Source of the DNA: JAGLTQ01 sp964605385
GTDB lineage: Bacteria > Pseudomonadota > Gammaproteobacteria > UBA6429 > Thiohalophilaceae
Assembly (NCBI GenBank): GCA_964605385.1
Contig: CAZSCK010000001.1
Span: forward strand, 113,160-177,159
Direction: 5' to 3'
DNA length: 64,000 nt
The translations under genes and the position numbers were made by a program. Under the pieces are notes generated by a model that was given only the letters and a program-made list of their open reading frames with translations, did no database searches and was not told the DNA's origin. Shown one piece after another: positions 1 to 9,600 of the stretch. Within the stretch, counting starts at the first letter, position 1. Every line of letters starts with the position of its first letter.

Positions 1-23
1 ATCAAAAACCTCAACGCAAAGGC

Positions 24-105
24 GATGCCAGAACGTGCGGAGCAGATTAAGGTAATACTGACGAAACGCGCCAGCGGTTCCTTAAGTGCAAAGAACGCAG
101 AAAAA
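24..105. repeat. Fragment of dispersed palindromic repeat (family A, long form)
   Basis: This stretch closely matches positions 21760-21830 inside the long family-A element between ispA and dxs. Both contain 'AATACTGACGAAACGCG' and then 'AGCGGTTC' leading into 'TTAAGTGCAA'. Here the final GCAATGAC end is altered to GCAAAGAAC, so this copy is decayed or truncated by the window edge. Confidence 0.7.
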
Positions 106-110
106 TAATA

Positions 111-273
111 ACACTGATTATCACTCCTCCCACAGGAAGGGGGCTAGTGGGAGGAAATTTATTATACCACCCCACCCTAACCCTCCCCTTAAAGGGGAGG
201 GAATAAACATTAAAATTTATTCACTTAAATAAAAATCTGCGTCTTTGCGTTCTCTGCGTTGAAAAGCTTTTAT
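111..273. other. Intergenic repeat-rich DNA downstream of queA
   Basis: No gene is visible. There is an imperfect hairpin of 'CCTCCCAC'-type sequence near 126-152 and a 'CCCTCCCCTTAAAGGGGAGGG' type palindrome around 181-201. Near 237-262 lies a 'GCGTCTTTGCGTTCTCTGCG' motif whose complement-like partner 'CAACGCAAAGGCG' lies at 12-24, suggesting the ends of one older repeat unit. Confidence 0.5.
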
Positions 274-1323
274 CTAATTCCTAGTCAAAAACATCGCATC
301 ACCGTAACTAAAGAAACGATACTTTTCTTTTATTGCATGTTGGTACGCATTTTTAATGTTTTCATAACCAGCAAATGCCGAAACCAACATTAACAACGTT
401 GATTCTGATAAATGAAAATTAGTAACTAAAGCATCAATCACTTTAAAGTCATAACCTGGCGTAATAAAAATATCTGTTTCACCTGTATAGGGTTTTAACT
501 TACCGTCATCATCAGCAAATAAAGCGGCTGATTCCAGGCAACGTACACTTGTCGTTCCTACTGCAATAATACGTCGACTCTGTTGTTTTGCTTTATTTAT
601 TTTTTCACAATTCTCTGCTGTTAATTCAATCCATTCCTTATGCATATGATGATCTTTTAAATCATCTACTCGAACAGGTTGAAATGTTCCTGCACCAACA
701 TGTAAGGTGACATGAATTTGTTCAATTCCTTTTGTCGATAATTGTTGCAGCATGGTTTCATCAAAATGTAATCCAGCTGTTGGGGCTGCAACAGCCCCAG
801 GCTTTTTAGCATAAACTGTTTGATAACGTTCTTGATCAAAGGATTCATCTTTACGCTGTATATAGGGAGGAAGTGGCATATGCCCAATAGCATCAAGGAT
901 ATCCAACACCGTATTTTGTTCTTGTTTATTGTGATTAAACTTAACAATAAACAAATCACCATCCCTACCTGTTACTTCAGCGGTAACACCTTGTTCAAAG
1001 GTTAATTCTGTACCTGGCTTTGGAGATTTACTGGCACGAATATGAGCCAGAGCAACATGCTCATCAACTATACGTTCAACCAATACTTCAATTTTTCCAC
1101 CTGATGCTTTATTACCATGTAATCGTGCAGGAATAACCTGAGTATTATTAAAAACCAGTACATCACCGGCTTGTAAAAAATCAATAAAGTCCGTGAAAAC
1201 TTTATCATCCATTATCCCGGTCTGGCCGTCTAAAACTAACAACCGACTGGCCGTGCGCTCAGCAACAGGTTGTTGAGCGATAAGTTCTTCGGGTAATTCA
1301 AAAGTAAAATCAGTACGACGCAT
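274..1323 (-). CDS. queA: tRNA preQ1(34) S-adenosylmethionine ribosyltransferase-isomerase QueA
   Basis: The protein has 349 residues, the normal length for QueA, which transfers and isomerises the ribosyl group of S-adenosylmethionine onto preQ1 in tRNA to give epoxyqueuosine in the cytoplasm. The N-terminus 'FELPEELIAQQPVAERTASR' and the internal 'AAPTAGLHF' and 'VTLHVGAGTFQPV' stretches are typical of the family. The gene stands alone, divergent from the tRNA-Leu gene. The usual partner tgt is not next to it in this window. queD and folE2, upstream steps of the same pathway, lie at about 24 kb. Identification is secure from family knowledge. Confidence 0.96.
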   Translation of the reverse strand: MRRTDFTFELPEELIAQQPVAERTASRLLVLDGQTGIMDDKVFTDFIDFLQAGDVLVFNNTQVIPARLHGNKASGGKIEVLVERIVDEHVALAHIRASKSPKPGTELTFEQGVTAEVTGRDGDLFIVKFNHNKQEQNTVLDILDAIGHMPLPPYIQRKDESFDQERYQTVYAKKPGAVAAPTAGLHFDETMLQQLSTKGIEQIHVTLHVGAGTFQPVRVDDLKDHHMHKEWIELTAENCEKINKAKQQSRRIIAVGTTSVRCLESAALFADDDGKLKPYTGETDIFITPGYDFKVIDALVTNFHLSESTLLMLVSAFAGYENIKNAYQHAIKEKYRFFSYGDAMFLTRN

Positions 1324-1460
1324 TTATATATTGTCTCTAAACTAAAATTTTCAACATCTCGACTCTTAATACTATGAAACGAGTCACAAGACCAGGAGTT
1401 GAAGTTGCTGATAGCAAATCCGAAAACATAAGTATATCTTAAACGAAAGAAAAATTTGGC

Positions 1461-1489
1461 TTGGATAGAATGAGGATGTGCCCTATAAT
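1461..1489 (+). promoter_or_regulatory. Probable sigma70 promoter of tRNA-Leu
   Basis: A perfect TATAAT at 1484-1489 is preceded 17 bp upstream by TTGGAT (1461-1466), a weak -35 match. It is placed about 44 bp before the tRNA and is followed by a GC-rich stretch. The -10 is clear and the -35 is tentative. Confidence 0.55.
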
Positions 1490-1532
1490 GACCGGCCTTT
1501 CGCAGCTATCTGTTTGCAAAGGTCAAGTCTAT

Positions 1533-1619
1533 GGCGGTGTGGTGAAATTGGTAGACACGCTGGATTCAAAATCCAGTTGGGGCAACTCAGTGCCGGTTCG
1601 AGTCCGGCCACCGCTACCA
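1533..1619 (+). tRNA. tRNA-Leu (anticodon CAA)
   Basis: The 87-nt gene folds as a class II tRNA. The acceptor stem is GGCGGTG with CACCGCT, closed by one G-T pair. The D-loop 'AAATTGGTAGA' is typical of tRNA-Leu. The anticodon stem CTGGA/TCCAG carries loop TTCAAAA, giving anticodon CAA for UUG codons. A long variable arm and a T-arm GCCGG-TTCGAGT-CCGGC follow. The CCA end is encoded. Confidence 0.97.
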
Positions 1620-1630
1620 TATCTTTAAAA

Positions 1631-3283
1631 TCAATCAGTGCTGTTTTCCAGAAAATAATTAATTAATCCATTGGTTGAGTCATCATATTGATCAACAGAT
1701 TTATGTTTTCTCAAATCATCATAAATACTTGCTGCAACTTTCTTACCCAGTTCAACCGCAGGTTGATCATAGGAATTAATATTCCAAATAATGCCTTGAG
1801 TGAAAATTTTATGTTCGTAGAGAGCAACTAACGATCCCAAAGATTTTGGCGTTAAGGCTTTAAGTAAAATGGTATTTGATGGTTTGTTACCCGGCATAAG
1901 TCGTGAAGGACATAAACGTTCAACCTCTTCTTTTGAGTACTCCTCATCAACAAGCTCTTTGCGTGCTTCTTTTTCATTTTTACCCGTCATTAATGTCCGG
2001 GTTTGCGCAAAAAAGTTCGCTAATAAAACCAGGTGATGATCACCAACAGGATTTAAACTATTAATCGGAACAATAAAATCTGCAGGAACAAGGTGTGTAC
2101 CTTGGTGCAGGTTTTGATAAAACGCATGTTGCCCCGTGATACCTAACTCTCCCCAAATTATAGGGCCAGTTGCATAATCTACTTTTTTACCATCACGAGT
2201 AACACTTTTACCATTACTTTCCATGTCGCCCTGTTGAAAGTAAGCAGGGAAACGATGCAAGTGCTGATCGTAAGGTAAGATTACGTGTGATTCCACATTA
2301 TAAAAATTGGTATACCAAATACCGAGTAAAGCTAAAACGACAGGAAGATTTTCTTCAAATGGTGCATTACGAAAATGCTGATCCATTTCATAGCCGCCTT
2401 GTAATAGTGATTCAAATCGATCCATGCCAACATAAATTGCAACGGATAAGCCAATTGAAGACCATAGTGAATAACGGCCGCCCACCCAATCCCACATTTT
2501 AAAAATATTTTCTTCTTTAATGCCAAATTCAGTTGCAGCTTCTACATTTGCTGCAACCGCAATAAAGTGTTTTGCAACCGCAGATTCATCACGTGCATTT
2601 TCCATTAACCAGTCACGCGCTGTATGTGCGTTCATGATGGTATCCTGGGTGGTAAAGCTTTTTGAAGAAACAATGAATAAGGTTCGTTTTGGATCGAGTC
2701 CCTTTAACGTGTCGCAAATATGGCTGGGATCAACATTTGAAACAAAATGTACTCGCAAGCCTGCTTTACCATAAGGATGCAAAGCTTCTTTCACCATTAC
2801 GGGGCCTAAATCTGAACCACCTACCCCGATGTTAACAATATCAATTATAGGTTTACCGCTATATCCCAGCCAATGACCGGAACGAATAGCTTCTGAATAT
2901 TGACGCATTTTTTCAAGTTCTGATTGCACTTCCGGCATCACATCCTGGCCGTTTACATAAACAGGTTCATTATTGCGATTACGTAATGCAGTATGTAATA
3001 CCGCCCTGTCTTCAGTGTGATTTATTTTCTCACCACTGAACATTTTTTCAATCCAATCTCCAAGCCCACTTTGTTTGGCTAAATCCATTAACAAGGACAT
3101 TGTTTTTTTATTAATACGATTTTTAGAATAGTCCAGTAAAATGTCATTAAAGCGTAAATGAAAATCATTGAATCGATTTTTATCCTGCGCAAATAAATCA
3201 CGCATTTGAACATTTTCAGTCTGCTTTTTATGCTTAAATAAGGCTTGCCAGGCGGGCGAATTCGTTAAATTTTCCATATTCAT
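1631..3283 (-). CDS. pgi: Glucose-6-phosphate isomerase
   Basis: This cytoplasmic enzyme interconverts glucose-6-phosphate and fructose-6-phosphate. 'GGSDLGPVM', 'DPSHICDTL', 'GGRYSLWS' and 'NFFAQTRTLMTG' are family signatures. The open frame runs up to 3394 from a GTG, but aligning the 'NSPAWQALFKHKK' N-terminus with the usual 549-residue enzyme favours the ATG at 3283 (550 aa). A second ATG lies two codons further in and neither has a good ribosome binding site. The usually conserved active-site loop PGTNGQH reads 'LGITGQH' here, a mild departure. It is convergent with tRNA-Leu and divergent from ppc. Confidence 0.95.
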   Translation of the reverse strand: MNMENLTNSPAWQALFKHKKQTENVQMRDLFAQDKNRFNDFHLRFNDILLDYSKNRINKKTMSLLMDLAKQSGLGDWIEKMFSGEKINHTEDRAVLHTALRNRNNEPVYVNGQDVMPEVQSELEKMRQYSEAIRSGHWLGYSGKPIIDIVNIGVGGSDLGPVMVKEALHPYGKAGLRVHFVSNVDPSHICDTLKGLDPKRTLFIVSSKSFTTQDTIMNAHTARDWLMENARDESAVAKHFIAVAANVEAATEFGIKEENIFKMWDWVGGRYSLWSSIGLSVAIYVGMDRFESLLQGGYEMDQHFRNAPFEENLPVVLALLGIWYTNFYNVESHVILPYDQHLHRFPAYFQQGDMESNGKSVTRDGKKVDYATGPIIWGELGITGQHAFYQNLHQGTHLVPADFIVPINSLNPVGDHHLVLLANFFAQTRTLMTGKNEKEARKELVDEEYSKEEVERLCPSRLMPGNKPSNTILLKALTPKSLGSLVALYEHKIFTQGIIWNINSYDQPAVELGKKVAASIYDDLRKHKSVDQYDDSTNGLINYFLENSTD

Positions 3284-3463
3284 ATCATTTTTTGTAATTT
3301 TTGAATGCAAATTATGCAATATTTTAACGATAAAGGGGGCAGAAACTAAGGATATATCATCTCTATTATCCTTAAATGGCTGAATTTTCACCACTTCAGT
3401 ATTTTTAACGTATTTTCACCTATGTTTTAGCTTGTCAATAGAGGCTTTCTGACAAAGTGGCGG

Positions 3464-3469
3464 TATAAT
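3464..3469 (+). promoter_or_regulatory. -10 box of the ppc promoter
   Basis: A perfect TATAAT sits 34 bp before the chosen ppc start codon. No -35 hexamer at standard spacing is convincing. Transcription would begin near 3476, downstream of the first in-frame ATG at 3470, which argues that translation starts at 3503. Confidence 0.5.
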
Positions 3470-3502
3470 ATGCGGCCTTTTGAAACAGAAAGTTTATACC
3501 TA

Positions 3503-6334
3503 ATGACAGCTAACGCAAAAAATACAGATTCTCCAGTAACTAAAATTATGTTTTCCAGCCATGATAAGCAACTGCGCTCACGCGTTAAGCTTTTTGGTAA
3601 TATTTTAGGCAAAGTATTACTCGAACATGCAGGCAAAGATGTATTTACTGCCGTGGAAAAGTTGCGCAAAGGACATATTAGTCTGCGCAACAAAAATGAT
3701 TCTGCCAGACGCCGTCGACTCGATAAATTAGTGGCTACACTTGATCCAGAAACAACTGAACACGTTGTTCGTGCCTTTAGTATTTACTTTAGTTTGGTCA
3801 ATATCGCAGAAGAAGAATTCCAACACAAACAACGTCGTAGAGAAGTCGGTGCGAAAGGCTTTACCTGGAAGGGCTCTTTTTATAATGCTTTAAATGACTT
3901 TCAGAAAAATGATGTTAGTGCCGAACAACTTCAAGAGTTGTTAAATCAAACTGCATACATTCCTGTTTTTACAGCACATCCAACAGAATCAAAACGCCGC
4001 ACGGTGATGGAAGCAATTCGTCGTATTTATTTAATTAGTGATCAGTTAAATGAGTCTAAATTAAATAAAATTCAGAAAGAAAATATCGTTGAAGATTTAG
4101 AACAACACATACAGATTCTTTATAAAACGAATGAAGTACGCATACAAAAACCTCAAGTAACAGATGAAGTTAAAAACGGTTTATATTATTACCGTGAAAG
4201 CCTGTTTAAATCTGTTCCTAAAACATACCGTAATTTAGAAAAAGCCATTGGCCGTACTTATGGCAAAGACTCAGACATCACTGTTCCAAGTGTTATTCAG
4301 TTTGGCTCATGGATTGGTGGTGATCGTGATGGTAACCCTTTTGTTAAACCCGAAACAACGATACTTGCATTACGCATGCAATCACGTGAAGTACTTAATG
4401 AGTACATCAAACAAATAAAACTTCTTAGCAAAATATTAACCCAGTCAAGTTTATTTTGTCAGCCATCTGATGCATTTTTAAAGCAACTTAGTATTGATGA
4501 AGAAGAAGTTGTTGAACTTTTTGCGGAAACGCCTAACCGCTTTAAACAAGAACCTTATCGCCGCAAACTTTTCATCATGCAATACCGCATCCAATGTAAT
4601 TTGGACAAAGTTGAAGCACGTTTGAATGAAATAGAGCCGAATAGTTCAACGTGTCATTACGCCAACGAACAAGGTATGTTAAATGATTTATACCTGATTC
4701 GTGACTCATTAATAAGTCATGGTGATGGAAATTCTGCCGCTGGTGAATTGCAAGATCTCATTCGTCAGGTTGAAACATTTGGTTTTTATCTTGCTAAATT
4801 AGATGTTCGACAAGAATCGACTATTCACAGCCAAACGGTTGCTGAAATACTCAAACAAATTGATGGTTCAGATTATACAAAACTGGACGAAGCTAGCCGC
4901 TTAGAAACATTATCTAAACACATCAAGAATGCACGCGCTGAATTTGATATAGCTAAATTAAGTGAAATGTCAGCAGAAACAGTTAACGTTTTTAAAGTTA
5001 TGGTAAAAATGCGTGAAGAAATAAGTCCAAAAGCATTTGGTACTTATGTTATTTCAATGACTCACGCTGCTAGTCACGTAATGGAAGTTATGTTCCTTGC
5101 ATGGTTAACAGGGCTTGCAGGCAAAAATAACAATCAATGGTTCTGCCATGTAAAAGTTTCACCTTTATTTGAAACTGTAGAAGATTTAACTCACATCCAA
5201 CCCGTTATGACTCAGTTATTTGATAACTCTACCTATATTGAGTTATTAAAAGCCTCGGGTAACCTTCAGGAAGTAATGTTAGGTTATTCAGACTCATGTA
5301 AAGACGGCGGTATATTAGCTTCTGTTTGGAACTTGTATCAGGCACAACAACAAATCACTGAGCTCACTCGTTCACGTGGAGTACGTTTACGCATGTTCCA
5401 TGGCCGTGGTGGTACCGTAGGCCGCGGTGGTGGACCGACTCATGATGCTATTTTGTCTCAACCAACAGGCACGGTACACGGTGAAATTAAATTTACCGAA
5501 CAAGGTGAAGTTCTTTCATACAAATACAGCAATCAACAGACTGCTGTATACGAATTGACCATGGGTATAACCGGCCTATTAAAAGCCAGTACTAACTTAA
5601 TAAAAGAACCCAAGCCTGACAATCCAGAATATCTTGAAATTATGTCTGAACTCGCACAAGAAGGTGAAAATCAGTATCGTCAATTAACTGACAATACTGA
5701 AGGCTTCCTGGATTATTTTTATGAAGCAACACCTGTTTATGAAATTGGACAAATGAATATTGGTTCACGTCCTTCTCATAGAAAGAAAGGCAATCGTTCT
5801 AAAGAATCTGTGCGCGCCATTGCCTGGGTATTTGGTTGGGCACAATCACGCCACACTATGCCCGCCTGGTTTGGAATTGGTACAGCATTAGAAAAATGGT
5901 TAGCAAATAATGAAAATAACTTAGAAACATTGCAAAAAATGTATAAAGAATGGCCATTCTTCCGTGCACTGCTTAGTAATTCTCAAATGGCTTTATATAA
6001 AGGTGAAATGCAAATCGCTAAAAATTATATGACGCTTTGTGAAAATCAGGATACAGCAAAGAATGTATATAAAATTATTTCTAAAGAGTATGAGAGAACA
6101 ACTGATAATGTATTAAACATCGCTAAGATAAACGAGTTAATGGAAGAAACACCACACCTTGCTTTATCTTTAACGCGTCGTAATCCTTATCTTGATCCTC
6201 TGAACCAGATTCAATTAACATTAATTAAGAAATACCGTGATGAGTCTTTAAGTGATGAAGTCAGGACGCAGTGGTTGCATCCACTACTCCGCACCATCAG
6301 TGCGATAGCCGCCGGAATGCGTAACACAGGCTAA
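3503..6334 (+). CDS. ppc: Phosphoenolpyruvate carboxylase
   Basis: Ppc makes oxaloacetate from phosphoenolpyruvate and bicarbonate, an anaplerotic step. Catalytic signatures are present in order: 'TAHPTESKRRTVMEAI', 'GSWIGGDRDGNP', 'GYSDSCKDGGILAS' and the glycine-rich 'FHGRGGTVGRGGGPTH'. The chain ends in 'AAGMRNTG', the family's C-terminal QNTG with R for Q. The start at 3503 gives 943 residues, somewhat longer than the 883 of E. coli. An ATG at 3470 is in frame, but it lies at the -10 box. A strong terminator follows. Confidence in function is high. Confidence 0.96.
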   Translation: MTANAKNTDSPVTKIMFSSHDKQLRSRVKLFGNILGKVLLEHAGKDVFTAVEKLRKGHISLRNKNDSARRRRLDKLVATLDPETTEHVVRAFSIYFSLVNIAEEEFQHKQRRREVGAKGFTWKGSFYNALNDFQKNDVSAEQLQELLNQTAYIPVFTAHPTESKRRTVMEAIRRIYLISDQLNESKLNKIQKENIVEDLEQHIQILYKTNEVRIQKPQVTDEVKNGLYYYRESLFKSVPKTYRNLEKAIGRTYGKDSDITVPSVIQFGSWIGGDRDGNPFVKPETTILALRMQSREVLNEYIKQIKLLSKILTQSSLFCQPSDAFLKQLSIDEEEVVELFAETPNRFKQEPYRRKLFIMQYRIQCNLDKVEARLNEIEPNSSTCHYANEQGMLNDLYLIRDSLISHGDGNSAAGELQDLIRQVETFGFYLAKLDVRQESTIHSQTVAEILKQIDGSDYTKLDEASRLETLSKHIKNARAEFDIAKLSEMSAETVNVFKVMVKMREEISPKAFGTYVISMTHAASHVMEVMFLAWLTGLAGKNNNQWFCHVKVSPLFETVEDLTHIQPVMTQLFDNSTYIELLKASGNLQEVMLGYSDSCKDGGILASVWNLYQAQQQITELTRSRGVRLRMFHGRGGTVGRGGGPTHDAILSQPTGTVHGEIKFTEQGEVLSYKYSNQQTAVYELTMGITGLLKASTNLIKEPKPDNPEYLEIMSELAQEGENQYRQLTDNTEGFLDYFYEATPVYEIGQMNIGSRPSHRKKGNRSKESVRAIAWVFGWAQSRHTMPAWFGIGTALEKWLANNENNLETLQKMYKEWPFFRALLSNSQMALYKGEMQIAKNYMTLCENQDTAKNVYKIISKEYERTTDNVLNIAKINELMEETPHLALSLTRRNPYLDPLNQIQLTLIKKYRDESLSDEVRTQWLHPLLRTISAIAAGMRNTG

Positions 6335-6365
6335 AAAATCATCTGGCTCACAATAGCGGCGTTAT

Positions 6366-6422
6366 AAAAAAATCCCGGAAAACTTACTTATTAATATAAG
6401 CTACGTTTACCGGGATTTTTTT
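6366..6422 (+). terminator. Rho-independent terminator of ppc with long conserved loop
   Basis: The stem AATCCCGG/CCGGGATT is followed by a T-tract (6416-6422). The loop at 6379-6408 is unusually long, and its reverse complement reappears at 6559-6589 in the terminator of the opposing gene. Confidence 0.8.
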
Positions 6423-6546
6423 ATGCCTTGCTCTTGCAAGCCAGCTAATCTTTTAGAGTAAATATAGTAACTGTAAATCAGCTAACTTTTACTTTAATCT
6501 CGTATATTTTATTAAAAGCAATCTGAGATTCAAGAACAAGGCGTAA

Positions 6547-6600
6547 ATAAAAAAGAGAAAACGTAGCTTATGGTTAATAAGTGAGTTTTCTCTTTTTTGT
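6547..6600. terminator. Bidirectional terminator between ppc and the GGDEF-EAL gene
   Basis: AAAAAAGAGAAAAC pairs with GTTTTCTCTTTTTT around a loop (6559-6589) that is the inverted near-copy of the ppc terminator loop, matching at 28 of 31 positions. An outer inverted repeat CAATCTGAGA (6519-6528) / TCTCAGATTG (6620-6629) encloses it. Confidence 0.75.
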
Positions 6601-6632
6601 TTACAACGCAGTAATTGTGTCTCAGATTGTTT

Positions 6633-9600
6633 TTAAAGGAGGATATCGTCAAGTGGGCGTGGTTTTTCGATACCATACCCTTGTGCGTAATCTACGCCAA
6701 GATCCTGAAGTAACTGGATGGTTTCATCATCCTGAACATATTCAGCAATAATCTTTTTACCCATAAAATGACCGATTTCACTGATTGATTTTACTACAGC
6801 ATAATCATTTGGATTCGTTGCCATTTCTTTAACAAAGACACCATCGATTTTAAGATAATCAACAGGTAAGCTTTTCAGGTAACCGTAAGAAGACATACCG
6901 CTACCAAAATCATCCAACGAGAACATACAACCCGTAGTTTTGAATCGTTTAATGAAATCAGCAGCATCAGAAAGATTTGCGATACCTAAAGTCTCAGTAA
7001 TTTCAAAACAAATTTTTCCTATAGGCACATTGGTATTACGCATTTGCGTCATAACAAATGCCATTAAACCAAGATCATTTAATGAATGACCGGACAGATT
7101 TATGGAGAAACTACTAACGTGATCAAGCTGAGTTCGATGATCTGCAATCCATTTGAATGAATTTTTAATCACCCAACGATCAATATCGGCCATGCGTTTA
7201 TAATTTTCAGCGGCATTAATGAATTCTTGTAAGGAACTTTGTTCGCCTAATTCATCGGTTATACCGAGTAAAATTTCATAATGATCATGGTAACTATCGT
7301 CAGAGGCTAATGGCATAATTCGTTGGCAACGCAAGTGTAAGGCTTTGTCATCCAGTGCTTTATCTATTTTTGAAGCCCATTGCACTTCTGCATGTCGTTT
7401 ACTTAAACGTGCGTGACCTTCATGGTAAACCTGTACTCGATGTCCACCAATTTCTTTTGCAACACCACAACTTGCTTCTGCATCTTGCAATAACTTAGAA
7501 ACATTTTGCCCATAACCTTTAATTACAATCAAACCGATACTCATGGCAACAGAAAGACGTTTATCTTCCCAAACAAAGCGATAGTTATTAAGTTCGTCTA
7601 ATATTTTTTCAACGATCTCTAAAGCTCCATCTGTTCCATAGCCACATAACAGCATACAAAATTCATCACCACTAAAACGCGATAATGCACTATTTTCAGA
7701 TAAGTTCTTTTTCAGAATCTCAGAAATTTCTTTAATTAAAGCGTCACCACCTTCGTAACCACAGCTATTGTTAATAACGTTAAACTTGTCTAAATCAATA
7801 TAACAAAGCGCATGTTTTCCATTAGAAATTTTTGCGTCATCAATTGCTTTTTCAAGACAAATTTCGAATTCACGTCGGTTAATTAACCCAGTAAGCTGAT
7901 CATGTGAAGATTGAAACAATAATTGTTTATGTAGTCTTTGTAACATTGAATACTGTGCACGATCCATTGCTGGCTCTTCTGCACCATCTAAAGCGAGAGT
8001 TTCACCCTCCTTAAATAATTCAATAAGTTCCTCTGCTTTTAATACTTTCTCTTTTTTACCTAATACATTTACAAAAACAAACTTACCTTTCCGTCTGGCA
8101 ACCCAGCCCACTTTTAATCGTAGTGGTGTTTCTGAAAAAGCATCAAATAAAACCCAGTCACCTTCTTCTAATCGACTAACACGACGAGCCCATTCATCCT
8201 CAATATCGACAACAACATCTTCAGGCTTAATTATTTCACCTTCAGCAACATCATCCTCTTTCAAGAACTCATCAACAACAACTTTCAGGTTTTTATCAAA
8301 AGCATGATCCTGAATCTTAATTAAAATATCAAGCTGTTGTGCTATGCGTTCAAATACTTTTGGCGTGCCGTCAAAATCTTCGTTAATAACTTTAACCAGC
8401 CAATCAAATGCACGTTTTACGGCTTCTTGTTCATCAGCATCAGCTGTGTCAGCTAATACCTCTAAATCTGATATTTTATTGATAACTTTACGAACAACAT
8501 GCGATGTATCGGTAAAGACTTTAGGATCCATTATCGCCATTTTAAGCACAGGCACTTCAAGTTGCTTAATCCATGGTCGAATACTTTCCGCAACCTGAAA
8601 ATCACTCATTAAGGAACTAAAGACATTACTCGCAACATCAATAACCTGTCCTTCACGTGCACTAATAACTTTATTTTCAGCATCACCACTCGACGCCAGT
8701 ATGTTCTGAATTTTTTCTTTAAAATCGACCTGGTTTGAGTCAGATTGCGCAGCATAATCATAACCGGTTAACTGCTCGCTCGATAAAGCATCCAATAAAT
8801 CAGAAGTACTAAAATGTTTGGCTATTCCTCCTCCAGGTAAGGTAGATTCGGCTGGAGAAGATGAAAGTTGATCACTGGGTACTCCGGCATTAACCTGATC
8901 AAGGTTTTGTTGTAAGCCACGAATATCACTAAAGATATCGAGTATGCCCGCAGATTTTCCAGCACCAGCAGAAACATTCGATTGCTGTTGGTGCATTGAG
9001 TTTACAAACTCTCGTCCTTGTCCACCTGCAAAATCAGGTGACATTCCACTGTTTCCAGGAGCAATGTTTTGTACTTGAGTTGCATGCCCACCTGTTACAT
9101 CCGGCATCCCTGGATTTACGTTACCCATTGGTGCTTTACCAGCTGGAGCTGAACCGGCGTCATAATTATCTTCAGGTACATCTTCATCAAATTCTTGTTG
9201 CTGTTCCTGAGCAGAACTCTCGGCTGAAGATGATGAGCCAGCTGAACTTTTAACTTTAAATTTTAATACCGGTAACACATCGTTATCGACAAAAAACTTA
9301 TTAATACTTATATACAGTTTTTCTGCCATTGATAAATAAACATCACGAAAAGCTGTATAACATACCAGTTTTACAGCATGTTTAATTTCAATATCATTTA
9401 GTGATTCCTGAAAAGCCTTGGCAAAAAGAGCCGGGCCAAAAGGATTGTTTTTCTTATTTATTCTCGCCTGATACAAGGCGCTCGCTCTACGTTCAATTTT
9501 GTTTAATTCATCACGATTATCGGCATCAACATTAGTAATGATGCTTGAGATAGATAACCAGTTATCTAAATCATCTTCTTCAACCAGCGACAAAGACTCT

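Noticed and set aside
1478..1666. 62-codon open frame covering the tRNA-Leu gene
   Set aside because: It spans the whole tRNA and has no ribosome binding site or known similarity.
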